From JBFWWW01 sp050245975 (GTDB taxonomy: Bacteria; Pseudomonadota; Alphaproteobacteria; Rhizobiales; Hyphomicrobiaceae), in the NCBI GenBank assembly GCA_050245975.1, contig JBFWWW010000005.1:1-44757 (forward strand): 44,757 nucleotides of DNA. Direction: 5' to 3'. A program made the position numbers and the translations under genes. Under the pieces are notes generated by a model. The model was not told where the DNA came from, ran no database searches, and saw only the letters and a list, made by a program, of their open reading frames with translations. Below, piece after piece: positions 14,037-22,663 of this stretch (its first letter is position 1; the number at the start of each line of letters is the position of its first letter).

Positions 14037-15500
14037 TTGAAGCTTTCCGACCTCACCGACCAGACGGTCGAGGCGTTCCGCAACGCCGGCGCCTTCGTGA
14101 CCGACATCGCCACGCCCACCGTCCGGCTGGGCGTGACCGGCTTTGCCCGCGCCGGCAAGACCGTGTTCATCACCGCGCTGGTGCGCAACCTGACCGAGGG
14201 CGGCCGCCTGCCGTTCTTCGGCGCCATGGCGGAAGGGCGCATCGCGCGCGCCTATCTGGAGCCGCAGCCCGACGACGACATCCCCCGCTTCGCCTATGAG
14301 GATCACCTCGCCCGGCTCGCCGCCGATCCGCCGGAGTGGCCCGAGAGCACGCGCAGCATCAGCCAGCTTCGCGTCACCGTCGAATACCGGTCCCGCAGCG
14401 CGCTGCACCGGTTCATCGGCCATGGCCGCCTGCACATCGACATTGTCGACTATCCAGGCGAATGGCTCATCGACCTGGCCCTGCTCGACACGACCTTCGC
14501 GGACTGGTCGCGCACGGCCATCGCCCATGCCCGGCGATCACAGCTCAGGACAGCGGCCGAGCCGTTCCTGACGTTTCTCTCCTCGCTCGATCCCGGCGCG
14601 CCCCAGGACGAGCGGACGGCCATCGACGGCGCACGCCTGTTCACGGACTACCTGCGTGCGGCCCGCGCAATGGCGAGCGGCATTGCGCTCCTCGGACCGG
14701 GGCGCTTCCTGATGCCCGGCGACCTGGAAGGTTCGCCGCTGCTCACCTTCTTCCCCTTTCCGCCCGGGGCAGCGCCGTTCCGCCGCGACAGTCTCGGCGC
14801 ACTGCTGGAGCGCCGGTTCGAGAGCTACCGCAGCCACGTGGTGATGCCGTTCTTCCGCAACCACTTCAGCCGCCTCGACCGCCAGATCGTCCTCGTCGAC
14901 GCGCTCAGCGCCATCGACCTGGGCCCCGAGGCCATCTCCGACCTGGAGGCGGCGCTGACCGGCGTGCTGCGGTGCTTCCGGCCGGGCGCCAACACGTGGC
15001 TGTCGCGCATCCTGGCCCGCCGCATCGACCGCCTGCTCATCGCCGCCACCAAGGCCGACCACCTGCACCACAAGAGCCACGACCGTCTGGAAGCCATCGT
15101 CGGCCGCATCACGGAGCAGGCCATCGCGCGCGCGACCTTTGCCGGTGCCAGCGTCCGCACCGTGGCGCTCGCCGCCCTGCGGGCCACCCAGGAGGCGCAG
15201 GCGACGAGCAACGGCGAGCGTCTCGACTGCATCCTCGGCACGCCCATGCCCGGCGAGCGGATCGGCGACACGGTGTTCGACGGCTCAACCAAAGCGGCGA
15301 TCTTTCCGGGCGACCTGCCGGCCGACCCGGCCCTCGTCCTGAGCGGCCAGGAGACCGTCGATCCGCGGGCAGCGGCCATGCGCGTCCTCAAGTTCCGGCC
15401 GCCCCCGCAGCCGGGCCTCCTGTCCGGCCCCGCGCAGCCGATGCCGCACATCCGGCTCGACCGCGCCATGGACTTCCTCTTCGGAGACCGGCTCGCATGA
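14037..15500 (+). CDS. YcjX-like P-loop NTPase (DUF463)
   Basis: A 487-residue protein of the YcjX/DUF463 family. The P-loop is GVTGFARAGKT (32-42), followed by FITALVRNLTEG. A GTPase-like switch region is seen as DIVDYPGEWLIDL, and IAATKADHLHHKSHDRLE resembles the (N/T)KxD base-recognition motif. YcjX is linked in E. coli to the phage-shock regulon and is thought to act at the membrane; its biochemical role is not established. The start is TTG with AAGGCGG upstream. Its stop overlaps the ATG of the next gene in ATGA, so the two are translationally coupled. Confidence 0.92.
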   Translation: MKLSDLTDQTVEAFRNAGAFVTDIATPTVRLGVTGFARAGKTVFITALVRNLTEGGRLPFFGAMAEGRIARAYLEPQPDDDIPRFAYEDHLARLAADPPEWPESTRSISQLRVTVEYRSRSALHRFIGHGRLHIDIVDYPGEWLIDLALLDTTFADWSRTAIAHARRSQLRTAAEPFLTFLSSLDPGAPQDERTAIDGARLFTDYLRAARAMASGIALLGPGRFLMPGDLEGSPLLTFFPFPPGAAPFRRDSLGALLERRFESYRSHVVMPFFRNHFSRLDRQIVLVDALSAIDLGPEAISDLEAALTGVLRCFRPGANTWLSRILARRIDRLLIAATKADHLHHKSHDRLEAIVGRITEQAIARATFAGASVRTVALAALRATQEAQATSNGERLDCILGTPMPGERIGDTVFDGSTKAAIFPGDLPADPALVLSGQETVDPRAAAMRVLKFRPPPQPGLLSGPAQPMPHIRLDRAMDFLFGDRLA

Positions 15501-16534
15501 CCACCGGCAACGGCCCGCGACGGCCCCGCTCCTTCAGCCTCGATGATCCCGCGCTCGTCCTGCCCCCGAAGGAAGAACCGCCTCCGCCTTCCGGTTCCGA
15601 GCCCGTCTCGCCGCCGGCCATCGCCCCGCCTGCGCCGCAGGAGCCGACGATGGCGCGCCTGCGCAACGGCATCCGCTGGGGCGCCGTGCTCATCTCCGCG
15701 CTCGGCGGGCTTGTCTCGCTCGCCGCGGGCCTGTGGTTCGCGCGCTTCGTATCGGTGGCGCTGCAGCGGGACGACTGGATCGGCTGGGTCGCGCTCGCCC
15801 TGCTGGCACTGGCAGCTCTTGCCGCGCTTGCCATCGTGCTGCGCGAGATGATCGGCATTCTGCGCCTGCGCCGCCTGCGGCGGCTGAGGACGGCGGTCGC
15901 CGACGCCATCGCCGGCGGCAGCAGCGACGCGGAGCGGGCGGCCGCATCGGAGGTGATCGCGCTCTATGCCGGTCGCGCCGACCTGGCCTGGCCGCTCGAC
16001 CGCTTTCGCGAGCACTCTGCCGACATCCACGACCCCGGCGAGCTGCTCGCGCTGGCCGACCGCGAGATCGTGGCGCGGCTCGATGCCGATGCCCGGCGCG
16101 CGATCACCCGGGTCGCCAAGCGTGTGGCGACGATGACCGCCTTCAGCCCCTTTGCGCTGATCTCGGTCGGCTACGTCCTGATCGAGAACATGCGCCTGCT
16201 GCGCAGTCTCGCCACCCAGTACGGCGGCCGGCCCGGTGTTCTCGGCGGATTGAAGCTCGCGCGGCTCGTGCTGGGCCACCTCATCGCGACCGGGGGCGTC
16301 GCGCTCACCGACGACATGCTCGGCCAGTTCCTGGGCCAGGACATCCTGCACCGCCTGTCGCGCCGGCTCGGCGAAGGCGCCGTCAACGGCGCGCTCACCG
16401 CGCGCGTCGGCATCGCCGCGACGCAGGTCCTGCGCCCCCTGCCCTATCTCGCGGCGCGGCCGCTGCGGGTGCGCGACATCCTGAGCGAGGTCTTTCGCAC
16501 ACCGTCGACAGGGGACCGGCAGTCCCCGCAGTGA
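15497..16534 (+). CDS. TIGR01620/YcjF-family membrane protein (DUF697)
   Basis: ATG 15497 overlaps the TGA of the YcjX-like gene. The 345-residue protein has a proline-rich cytoplasmic N-terminus (about 1-50), two membrane helices (about 57-80 and 93-115), a helical region, and a C-terminal DUF697 domain (about 200-335) with a hydrophobic FSPFALISVGYVLIENMRL segment. YcjF accompanies YcjX in many proteobacteria, and together they probably form a membrane-associated NTPase unit; the role is unknown. It is convergent with the cupin gene, only four bases apart. Confidence 0.9.
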   Translation: MTTGNGPRRPRSFSLDDPALVLPPKEEPPPPSGSEPVSPPAIAPPAPQEPTMARLRNGIRWGAVLISALGGLVSLAAGLWFARFVSVALQRDDWIGWVALALLALAALAALAIVLREMIGILRLRRLRRLRTAVADAIAGGSSDAERAAASEVIALYAGRADLAWPLDRFREHSADIHDPGELLALADREIVARLDADARRAITRVAKRVATMTAFSPFALISVGYVLIENMRLLRSLATQYGGRPGVLGGLKLARLVLGHLIATGGVALTDDMLGQFLGQDILHRLSRRLGEGAVNGALTARVGIAATQVLRPLPYLAARPLRVRDILSEVFRTPSTGDRQSPQ

Positions 16535-16538
16535 CGCC

Positions 16539-17057
16539 TCAGCGCCAGATGCGCAGGAGAGGGCCCGCGCGGCCGTATACCGGGTCCGTCTCCGGCAGAG
16601 GCACGCGCGCGATGTTGGGGAGCGCTATCGCCCTGTCGGCCGGTGTGGCGCGTCTCAGATCCCAGTCGCATCCGTCGGGATAGGCGCCCACCACCACGAG
16701 ACCCGCATCATCCGACAGCCGGCAGTGGCCCGCGCCGGCGGGAATGACCACGACGTCGCCCGCCGCGAGGGGGAGCTTCGGCCCGGCCGGACCGCCGAAC
16801 TGCACGACGGCAGACCCCGCCGCGAGCGCCAGTACCTCGTGCGAGGTCGAGTGGTAGTGGTGGAAGGGATAGATTCCGTTCACCCAGCCGCCGGTCCAGC
16901 CGCATCCGGCAAAGCGCTGCAGGATCGCATCCGGGTCGCGGGCGAGCCCGGACGCCGCATCGGACGCGAACGCGGCCCGGTAGACGAGCAGCGGCAGCGC
17001 GCTGTTGGGCACGATGGCATCGTCGGCCAGCACGACGGCTTCGGGTTCGACCATCAT
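16539..17057 (-). CDS. Cupin-domain protein (YjlB-like)
   Basis: A 172-residue single cupin. Motif 1 contains FHHYHSTSHEVLALAAG, with the histidines and glutamate expected to bind a metal, and motif 2 contains GDVVVIPAGAGHCRL with the final histidine. The arrangement matches the YjlB-like group, whose activity is unknown. The ATG lies 62 bases from the divergent HTH gene, and an inverted repeat sits in that gap, so both genes may share control. Confidence 0.88.
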   Translation of the reverse strand: MMVEPEAVVLADDAIVPNSALPLLVYRAAFASDAASGLARDPDAILQRFAGCGWTGGWVNGIYPFHHYHSTSHEVLALAAGSAVVQFGGPAGPKLPLAAGDVVVIPAGAGHCRLSDDAGLVVVGAYPDGCDWDLRRATPADRAIALPNIARVPLPETDPVYGRAGPLLRIWR

Positions 17058-17079
17058 GGCCGGATCCTGCTCATGGCTT

Positions 17080-17095
17080 TGTATACGCTAATACA
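17080..17095. promoter_or_regulatory. Inverted repeat, candidate operator in the cupin/HTH divergent gap
   Basis: TGTAT (17080-17084), six bases, then ATACA (17091-17095) form a perfect 5-base inverted repeat. It lies 23 bases upstream of the cupin ATG and 25 bases upstream of the nearest HTH-gene ATG. The TTGTATAC half looks like sites of FadR-type GntR regulators, but no such regulator is encoded nearby. Regulator and function are not known. Confidence 0.4.
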
Positions 17096-17119
17096 CGCAT
17101 CAGTTGGCAATCTTTCATT

Positions 17120-17446
17120 ATGCAACTTGAACCGCAATGTTTGCGCCTGTCCCCTACCAAGACGATCCTTCCCGCTTATTGTTCCGATATTGGCCCAGCC
17201 GTCCCGGGCGCTAAGCGTTTTTGCAGCATGGCTCGGTCCGACGACGTCACTCCCCGCGAAAGCGAGATTCTGGGCTGGGTCGCGGCTGGAAAGTCCGATT
17301 GGGAGATCGGCCGCATCCTGCAAATCTCGCCCAAAACCGTGAACTACCACGTCGAGAACGCGAAACGTAAGCTCGGGGTCTCGACCCGCACGCAGGCGGT
17401 TGTCGAAGCCACAAGCCAGGGCCTTCTGCGCGCAGGCCGGAAGTGA
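17120..17446 (+). CDS. LuxR-type HTH protein lacking a sensor domain
   Basis: Up to 108 residues. The C-terminal 65 are a LuxR/FixJ-type helix-turn-helix: VTPRESEILGWVAAGKSDWE then IGRILQISPKTVNYHVENAK and KLGVSTRTQAV. No receiver or autoinducer domain precedes it. Residues 1-36 look unordered, so translation may instead begin at ATG 17228 (72 residues); neither start has a clear ribosome site. It may regulate the divergent cupin, or be the remnant of a larger LuxR protein. The DNA-binding domain itself looks intact. Confidence 0.8.
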   Translation: MQLEPQCLRLSPTKTILPAYCSDIGPAVPGAKRFCSMARSDDVTPRESEILGWVAAGKSDWEIGRILQISPKTVNYHVENAKRKLGVSTRTQAVVEATSQGLLRAGRK

Positions 17447-17503
17447 CGCCAGTCGGGGCCTCGGGTATCCTGGCCGCCTCCACCGGCATCGAGGCCCATC
17501 TGC

Positions 17504-18679
17504 ATGTTCGTCACGTTCTTCCACGAGCTCAAGGCCGCCAAAATCCCGGTGACGCTGAAGGAATACCTGACCCTCATGCAGGGCCTGCAGGCCGATCTCG
17601 CCGACAGGAAGGTCGAGGATTTCTACTATCTCGCGCGCGCCTGCCTCGTGAAGGACGAGCGCCATCTCGACAAGTTCGACCAGGTCTTCGGCCACGTCTT
17701 CAAGGGCCTCGAGCTCATGCAGGAGGCGGCCAACGCGCAGATCCCCGACGAATGGCTTCGTCTCGTCTCCGAGCTCTATCTGTCGGAGGAGGACAAGAAG
17801 AAGATCGAGGCGCTCGGCGGCTGGGAAAAGATCATGGAGGAGCTGCAGAAGCGGCTCGCCGAGCAGAAGGGCCGCCACCAGGGCGGCTCGAAATGGATCG
17901 GCACGGGCGGCACCTCGCCCTACGGCGCCTATGGCTACAATCCCGCGGGCGTCCGCATCGGCCAGAAGGAGAACCGCCAGGGCCGCGCCATCAAGGTCTG
18001 GGACCAGCGCATGTTCAAGGACCTCGACGACACCGTCGAGCTGGGCACGCGCAACATCAAGGTCGCCCTGCGCCGCCTGCGCCGGTGGGCGCGCGAGGGA
18101 GCGCCCGACGAGCTCGATCTCGACGGCACGATCAAGGACACCGCGCGCAAGGGCTACCTCGACATCCGCATGCGGCCCGAGCGTCGCAACACGGTGAAGG
18201 TGCTGATGCTGCTCGACATCGGCGGCTCGATGGACTGGCACATCAAGATCGCCGAGGAGCTGTTTTCCGCCGCGCGTGCCGAGTTCAAGCACCTCGAGCA
18301 CTTCTACTTCCACAACTGCCTCTACGAGTTCGTGTGGAAGGACAACATGCGCCGCTGGACCGAGCGCACGCCGACCTGGGAGGTGCTGCACAAGTATCCG
18401 GCGGACTACAAGGTGGTGATGGTCGGCGACGCCTCGATGAGCCCTTATGAGATCACCGTGCCGGGCGGCTCCGTCGAGCACATGAACGAGGAGGCCGGCG
18501 CGCTGTGGATGCGCCGCGTCACCGACATCTACGAGCATGTGGTGTGGCTCAATCCGGTGCCGGAGGCGCACTGGAGCTGGACGCCGTCGATCAAGATCAT
18601 GCGCGACCTCGTCGGTGGCCGCATGTTCCCCCTAACGCTGGAGGGGCTCGACGGAGCGATGAAGGAATTGATGCGCTAG
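17504..18679 (+). CDS. VWA-domain protein, CoxE-like
   Basis: A 391-residue cytoplasmic protein. The N-terminal half is helical (FHELKAAKIPVTLKEYLTLM onward), with a charged KKKIEALGGWEKIMEELQKR stretch near 98-117 and a Gly-rich GTGGTSPYGAYGYNPAG segment near 133-149. The C-terminal VWA domain starts near 228, with a MIDAS-like DIGGSMD at 238-244, where Gly replaces the first Ser of DxSxS, as is common in this family. Such proteins work with MoxR ATPases, as CoxE does with CoxD. The likely partner lies upstream at 12763, separated by the YcjX, YcjF, cupin and HTH genes. Confidence 0.9.
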   Translation: MFVTFFHELKAAKIPVTLKEYLTLMQGLQADLADRKVEDFYYLARACLVKDERHLDKFDQVFGHVFKGLELMQEAANAQIPDEWLRLVSELYLSEEDKKKIEALGGWEKIMEELQKRLAEQKGRHQGGSKWIGTGGTSPYGAYGYNPAGVRIGQKENRQGRAIKVWDQRMFKDLDDTVELGTRNIKVALRRLRRWAREGAPDELDLDGTIKDTARKGYLDIRMRPERRNTVKVLMLLDIGGSMDWHIKIAEELFSAARAEFKHLEHFYFHNCLYEFVWKDNMRRWTERTPTWEVLHKYPADYKVVMVGDASMSPYEITVPGGSVEHMNEEAGALWMRRVTDIYEHVVWLNPVPEAHWSWTPSIKIMRDLVGGRMFPLTLEGLDGAMKELMR

Positions 18680-18717
18680 TCGGCGCCGCTCCACCGCAGC
18701 TCGGGAACACAACGTCC

Positions 18718-20073
18718 ATGACCGTCACGGCCGCATCCGGTCAGCCGCCGCTCAATCCTCTGCTGTCGTCGGCGATCCTGCCGACGCTGGTGCGGCTGTC
18801 GTGGCCCAACATCGTCGCGCTGAGCGCCACGTCGCTCGTCGCCATCGCGGAAACGTCCTACATCGGCATCCTCGGCACCGAGCCGCTGGCCGCCATGGCC
18901 TTCGTGTTTCCGATGATCATGATGACGCAGATGATGTCGTCGGGCGCCATGGGCGGCGGCGTGTCATCGGCCATCTCGCGCGCGCTCGGCGCCGGCGACG
19001 ACGTGCGCGCCCGCGCGCTGGCCATGCACGCCCTGATGATCGGCATCGCCGGCGGCCTGCTGTTCACGGTGGTGTTCCTGTCTCTCGGGCCTGCGCTCTA
19101 TCGCCTGCTCGGCGGCCGCGACGGCGTGCTGCAGCAGGCGCTCCTCTACTCGAACACCTTCTTCACCGGCGTCATCGTCATCTGGCTGCTGAACACGCTC
19201 GCCTCCATCGTGCGCGGCACCGGCAACATGAAGGTGCCCTCGCTCACCTATGTCGGCATCGCCGCGGCGCAGATCGCCGTCGGCGGCGCGCTCTCGCTGG
19301 GGCTCGGCCCCGTCCCGCGCTTCGGCATTGCCGGCGTCGCCTTCGGACAGCTCGCGGCCTTCGGGCTTGGGGCCCTGTTCCTGTTCTGGTTGCTGACGAG
19401 CCGCAGCCGCCTCAGGATCGGCTTCGACGGCGTGAGGTTCAAATGGGAGATGTTCCGCGACATCCTGAAGGTCGGGGCGCTCGCCTGCCTTTCGGCCCTG
19501 CTGTCGGTGGTGACGATCCTCACGCTGGCGCGCTTTGTCGCCCGCTTCGGCACCGATGCACTCGCCGGCTACGGAATCGGCGCGCGGCTCGAATTCCTCC
19601 TGGTGCCGGTCGCCTTCGGCGTCGGCGTGGCCTGTGTGCCGATGGTCGGCATGGCGATCGGCGCCGGCGATATCGCGCGGGCAAGGCGCGTCGCCTGGAC
19701 CGGATCGGCCCTGTCCGCCGGCGTCATCCTCATACTCACGGTCATCATCACGATTTTCCCCGATCTGTGGGTGGCCCTCTTTACCGACAGCCGCGGGGTC
19801 AGGGCGTCCACCTACGCCTATCTCAAGCTGGCCGCCCCCGGCTTCCCGTTCTTCGGCCTCGGGCTGTGCCTCTACTTCGCCTCGCAGGGCTCCGGTGACG
19901 TGCGCGGGCCGGTGCTGGCCGCCGTGTTGCGCTTTCTGGTGGTCGTGTCCGGGGCAGTGGTCCTGGGCCAGCTGGGGACGCCGGTCGAGGCCCTGTTCGC
20001 CCTCGTGGGCCTGGCGATGGTCGTCTATGGCGCCACGGCCGCGACCACCGTCCACAGGGCCAAATGGGGGTGA
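18718..20073 (+). CDS. MATE-family efflux transporter
   Basis: ATG 18718 begins a 451-residue integral membrane protein, 38 bases after the VWA gene on the same strand. It has the twelve-helix MATE layout in two similar halves; LSWPNIVALSATSLVAIAET starts the first and LKVGALACLSALLSVVTILT the second. MATE proteins export cationic drugs or metabolites in exchange for Na+ or H+; the substrate is unknown. It may be read from the same message as the VWA gene, but a functional link is not implied. Confidence 0.92.
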   Translation: MTVTAASGQPPLNPLLSSAILPTLVRLSWPNIVALSATSLVAIAETSYIGILGTEPLAAMAFVFPMIMMTQMMSSGAMGGGVSSAISRALGAGDDVRARALAMHALMIGIAGGLLFTVVFLSLGPALYRLLGGRDGVLQQALLYSNTFFTGVIVIWLLNTLASIVRGTGNMKVPSLTYVGIAAAQIAVGGALSLGLGPVPRFGIAGVAFGQLAAFGLGALFLFWLLTSRSRLRIGFDGVRFKWEMFRDILKVGALACLSALLSVVTILTLARFVARFGTDALAGYGIGARLEFLLVPVAFGVGVACVPMVGMAIGAGDIARARRVAWTGSALSAGVILILTVIITIFPDLWVALFTDSRGVRASTYAYLKLAAPGFPFFGLGLCLYFASQGSGDVRGPVLAAVLRFLVVVSGAVVLGQLGTPVEALFALVGLAMVVYGATAATTVHRAKWG

Positions 20074-20179
20074 TCGTCCGGTCTGACCGCGATTCAGCCA
20101 TTTTCTGAGCACAGAATCGCCGATGCATTGACGGGAATGCCGTTCTCGGCAAACTGGCGCCGCGAAACGGGGGATGTCC

Positions 20180-20740
20180 ATGGAACGATTCGGATCGCTC
20201 GCGACTGCGGCGCTGGTCCTTGCCGCCGGCCTTGTCGGCGGCTGCAGCGGCGGCGGCAGCGGCTTGACCACCGGCAGCCTGTTCGGCGGCCCGTCAAAGC
20301 CGCAGGTCGATCCCGTCGTCGGCATCACCAACGAAGACCCCATGGCGCGGCCGGTGCAGGTCGCCTGGACGGCGGCGCGCGCCACCAAGTGCGGCTTCAA
20401 TTTCGATGCCGCCAAGCTGAAGATGAACTACCTCGCCTACGAGCGCTCGCAGGGCACGCCCGCGGACCAGATGGCCCGCATCGAGACGACCTACGACACC
20501 TCCTACCGGACGATCTGGAGCAAGATCGCGCCCGATCCCAACTTCTGCACGGACAGCAAGTCGACCAAGATCAAGGAAGACCTGCAGCGTCACCTGGCCG
20601 GCAACTACACACCCGATCTGCCGAAGCCCAAGGTGGTCGCTTCCGGCGGCCTATTCGACACGGACGGACAGATCTCGGAGAAGCCCTTCGAGGGCAAGGA
20701 TTTCTGGCAGAAGCAGCGCGACAACGGCACGGGCCGCTGA
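20180..20740 (+). CDS. Predicted lipoprotein of unknown function
   Basis: ATG 20180 is preferred, with ACGGGGG about 6 bases upstream; ATG 20174 overlaps that site. The 186-residue protein starts MERFGSLATAALVLAAGLVG and has the lipobox LVGGC with Cys22. A Gly/Ser linker follows, then a soluble domain with two further cysteines (ATKCGFNFDAAKLK and DPNFCTDSKS) that may form a disulfide. The first Cys sits before a helix-rich stretch (LAYERSQGTPADQMARIE). I do not recognise the family. It is convergent with the ferredoxin reductase. Confidence 0.75.
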   Translation: MERFGSLATAALVLAAGLVGGCSGGGSGLTTGSLFGGPSKPQVDPVVGITNEDPMARPVQVAWTAARATKCGFNFDAAKLKMNYLAYERSQGTPADQMARIETTYDTSYRTIWSKIAPDPNFCTDSKSTKIKEDLQRHLAGNYTPDLPKPKVVASGGLFDTDGQISEKPFEGKDFWQKQRDNGTGR

Positions 20741-20762
20741 GCGGACGCCAACACTTCAGGGC

Positions 20763-21791
20763 TCAGCGCACGCCCAGCTTCTTCTGCAGGCTCGACGACG
20801 ACGTCGTGTACTGGAAGAGCAGCTTTTTGTCGGGATAGATGATCTTGTGCGCGGCCTGCGCCATGAGCGCGGCCTCGTGGAAGCCCGACAGGATCAGCTT
20901 CAGCTTGCCCGGATACCAGTTGATGTCGCCGATGGCGAACACGCCCGGGATGCTGGTCTCGAACCTCTCGGTGTCGACCGGGATCAGGTTCTCATGCAGG
21001 TTAAGGCCCCAGTCGGCGACCGGGCCAAGTTTCATCGTCAGGCCGAAGAACGGCAGCATGCGGTTGCAGGCAACGCGCACCTCGCCGTCCTTGGTGCGCA
21101 CCGTCACGCCATCGAGCGCTCCATCCGCGCCGTGCAGCTGCGTCACCTGCCCGATCAGCAGACGCACCTTCTCCTCCGACACGAGGCCGCGCATTTTCTC
21201 CACCGAGTGCGGCGCCCCGCGGAAGTCGTCGCGCCGGTGCAGCAGGGTCACGCTGCGCGCCACCTGGTATAGATTGAGCGTCCAGTCGAGCGCCGAATCT
21301 CCCCCGCCGACGATCAGCACGTCGGCGTCGCGGAAGTCGTCCATGCGCCGCACGGCGTAGAACACGGACTTGCCCTCATAGCCCTCGATGCCTTCGAGCG
21401 GGGGCCGCTTCGGTGTGAAGGAGCCGCCGCCCGCGGCAATGACGACCACCTTGGCGTGGAACACGGTGCCGACGTCGGTCTCGAGGCGGAAGCGGCCATC
21501 TCCCAGCTTGCCCAGCGCATCGATCCGCTGGCCCAGATGCAGCGCCGCGCCGAACGGCTTGATCTGCTCCATCAGCCGCTCGGTCAGTTCCTGGCCGGTG
21601 ACGATGGGCAGCGCCGGAATGTCGTAGATGGGCTTTTCGGGATAGAGCTCCGCGCACTGCCCGCCCGGCTTGTCGAGGATGTCGACCACATGCGCCTTGA
21701 TATCGACGAGCCCCAGCTCGAACACCGCGAACAGGCCGCATGGCCCGGCGCCGACGATCACTGCATCGGTCTCGATCGGCTCGTGCACCAC
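20763..21791 (-). CDS. Ferredoxin--NADP+ reductase, thioredoxin-reductase-like type
   Basis: GTG 21791 (or the next codon, also GTG) has GGAG 6 bases upstream and gives 342 residues, normal for this type; the frame extends to 22034 without similarity. An FAD-binding GAGPCGLFAVFELG opens the protein, the NADP-binding GGGDSALDWTLNL lies mid-way, and PGVFAIGDINWYPGKLKLIL is the C-terminal FAD motif. The redox CxxC of thioredoxin reductase is absent, which defines the FNR type. It moves electrons between NADPH and ferredoxin. The ferredoxin gene ends 38 bases upstream, so the pair is probably one operon and redox couple. Confidence 0.93.
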   Translation of the reverse strand: MVHEPIETDAVIVGAGPCGLFAVFELGLVDIKAHVVDILDKPGGQCAELYPEKPIYDIPALPIVTGQELTERLMEQIKPFGAALHLGQRIDALGKLGDGRFRLETDVGTVFHAKVVVIAAGGGSFTPKRPPLEGIEGYEGKSVFYAVRRMDDFRDADVLIVGGGDSALDWTLNLYQVARSVTLLHRRDDFRGAPHSVEKMRGLVSEEKVRLLIGQVTQLHGADGALDGVTVRTKDGEVRVACNRMLPFFGLTMKLGPVADWGLNLHENLIPVDTERFETSIPGVFAIGDINWYPGKLKLILSGFHEAALMAQAAHKIIYPDKKLLFQYTTSSSSLQKKLGVR

Positions 21792-21829
21792 TGTCTTCTC
21801 CGCTCGGCCGCCGTTCGGGCGCGCTCTCT

Positions 21830-22150
21830 TCAGAACTGCTTTTCCGGGACGTGGACGGTGAGGCCGTCGAGATCGGCGCGGACCTTGATCTGGCAGCTCA
21901 GCCGGCTCGTCTCGCGCACGTCGAAGGCGAAATCGAGCATATCCTCTTCCATCTCGGACGGCTTGCCCACACGCTCGGTCCATGCGTCGTCGACATAGAC
22001 GTGGCATGTCGCGCACGAGCACGCGCCGCCGCACTCCGCCTCGATGCCGTCGATGAGGTTCTTCTTGGCCGCCTCCATGACGGTCATGCCCGGCTCGGCA
22101 TCGACCGTCTGCGAGGTCCCGTCAGGCTGCACAAAAGTGATCTTCGCCAC
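21830..22150 (-). CDS. Adrenodoxin-type 2Fe-2S ferredoxin
   Basis: GTG 22150 has GGGAGAG 5 bases upstream and gives 106 residues, as expected; the ORF to 22225 is longer but lacks support. Cluster ligands are C40, C46, C49 and C86 in the C-x5-C-x2-C...C arrangement of adrenodoxin/putidaredoxin and bacterial Fdx. C44 is an extra cysteine in CGGACSCATCH. Such ferredoxins serve P450s, Fe-S assembly or other oxygenases. No P450 or isc gene is in the window, so the physiological acceptor is unknown; the donor is likely the reductase immediately downstream. Confidence 0.95.
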   Translation of the reverse strand: MAKITFVQPDGTSQTVDAEPGMTVMEAAKKNLIDGIEAECGGACSCATCHVYVDDAWTERVGKPSEMEEDMLDFAFDVRETSRLSCQIKVRADLDGLTVHVPEKQF

Positions 22151-22273
22151 AAACTCTCTCCCGCTGCCCGAATTGACGCGCCAGGCGCCGGCGGCAGCCG
22201 GGCGGAGTGTTAACGGCCATCCCAAGCCCTTGCAAGCATGGCGGGCCGGACACGCCTGCGGCGAATGGAGCGG

Positions 22274-22663
22274 CTAGATCCCGCCGCAGTGGAGCGCGAT
22301 GAAATGGCGGGCCTCGGCGACGACCTCGGTGGCCTCGCGCATCAGCGGGCCGTCCTCGCCCGCCGCCCCGTAGCCTGCCGCTTCGAGCGCCTCGGCGGCT
22401 GCTGCCACGCGCCAGGCTCCGACAGCGCGTGCCGACCCCTTGAGAGTGTGGGCGGCCTCCGACCATGCCTTGGCGTGCCGGGCCCCGCGCAGAGCGGCAA
22501 GGTAGAGCGGTGCCTGGTCCGCAAACAGTTCCAGCACCTCGCGCTCGAGGGCCGTATTGTCGAGGGTGAACCGGCGCAGGTAAGTCAGGTCGATGCACGG
22601 GGCCGGGCCCTTGCCCTGCCGCCCGTCTCGCGCCTCGTCAGCTGCCGATGCGACTGCGCTCAT
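22274..22663 (-). CDS. HPt-domain phosphotransfer protein
   Basis: ATG 22663 gives 129 residues; the frame is open to 22753 but the extra part has no domain and the start codon context is weak in both cases. The protein is one HPt four-helix bundle with phospho-accepting H72 in AAHTLKGSARAVGA. Helix A contains IDLTYLRRFTLDNTALERE. HPt proteins pass phosphate between receiver domains of hybrid kinases and response regulators. It is not ChpT, which has a different fold. Its kinase partner is unknown; CckA is the only hybrid kinase in the window. Confidence 0.88.
   Translation of the reverse strand: MSAVASAADEARDGRQGKGPAPCIDLTYLRRFTLDNTALEREVLELFADQAPLYLAALRGARHAKAWSEAAHTLKGSARAVGAWRVAAAAEALEAAGYGAAGEDGPLMREATEVVAEARHFIALHCGGI

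Noticed and set aside
13735..14040. 101-codon frame between MoxR and YcjX genes
   Set aside because: It lacks a ribosome site and its composition (Arg-rich, irregular) resembles non-coding sequence. The 28-codon frame within it in another phase is more plausible.
18231..18248. VWA gene as degraded because of DIGGSM in place of DxSxS
   Set aside because: CoxE-like proteins often have this glycine variant, and the rest of the frame is intact.
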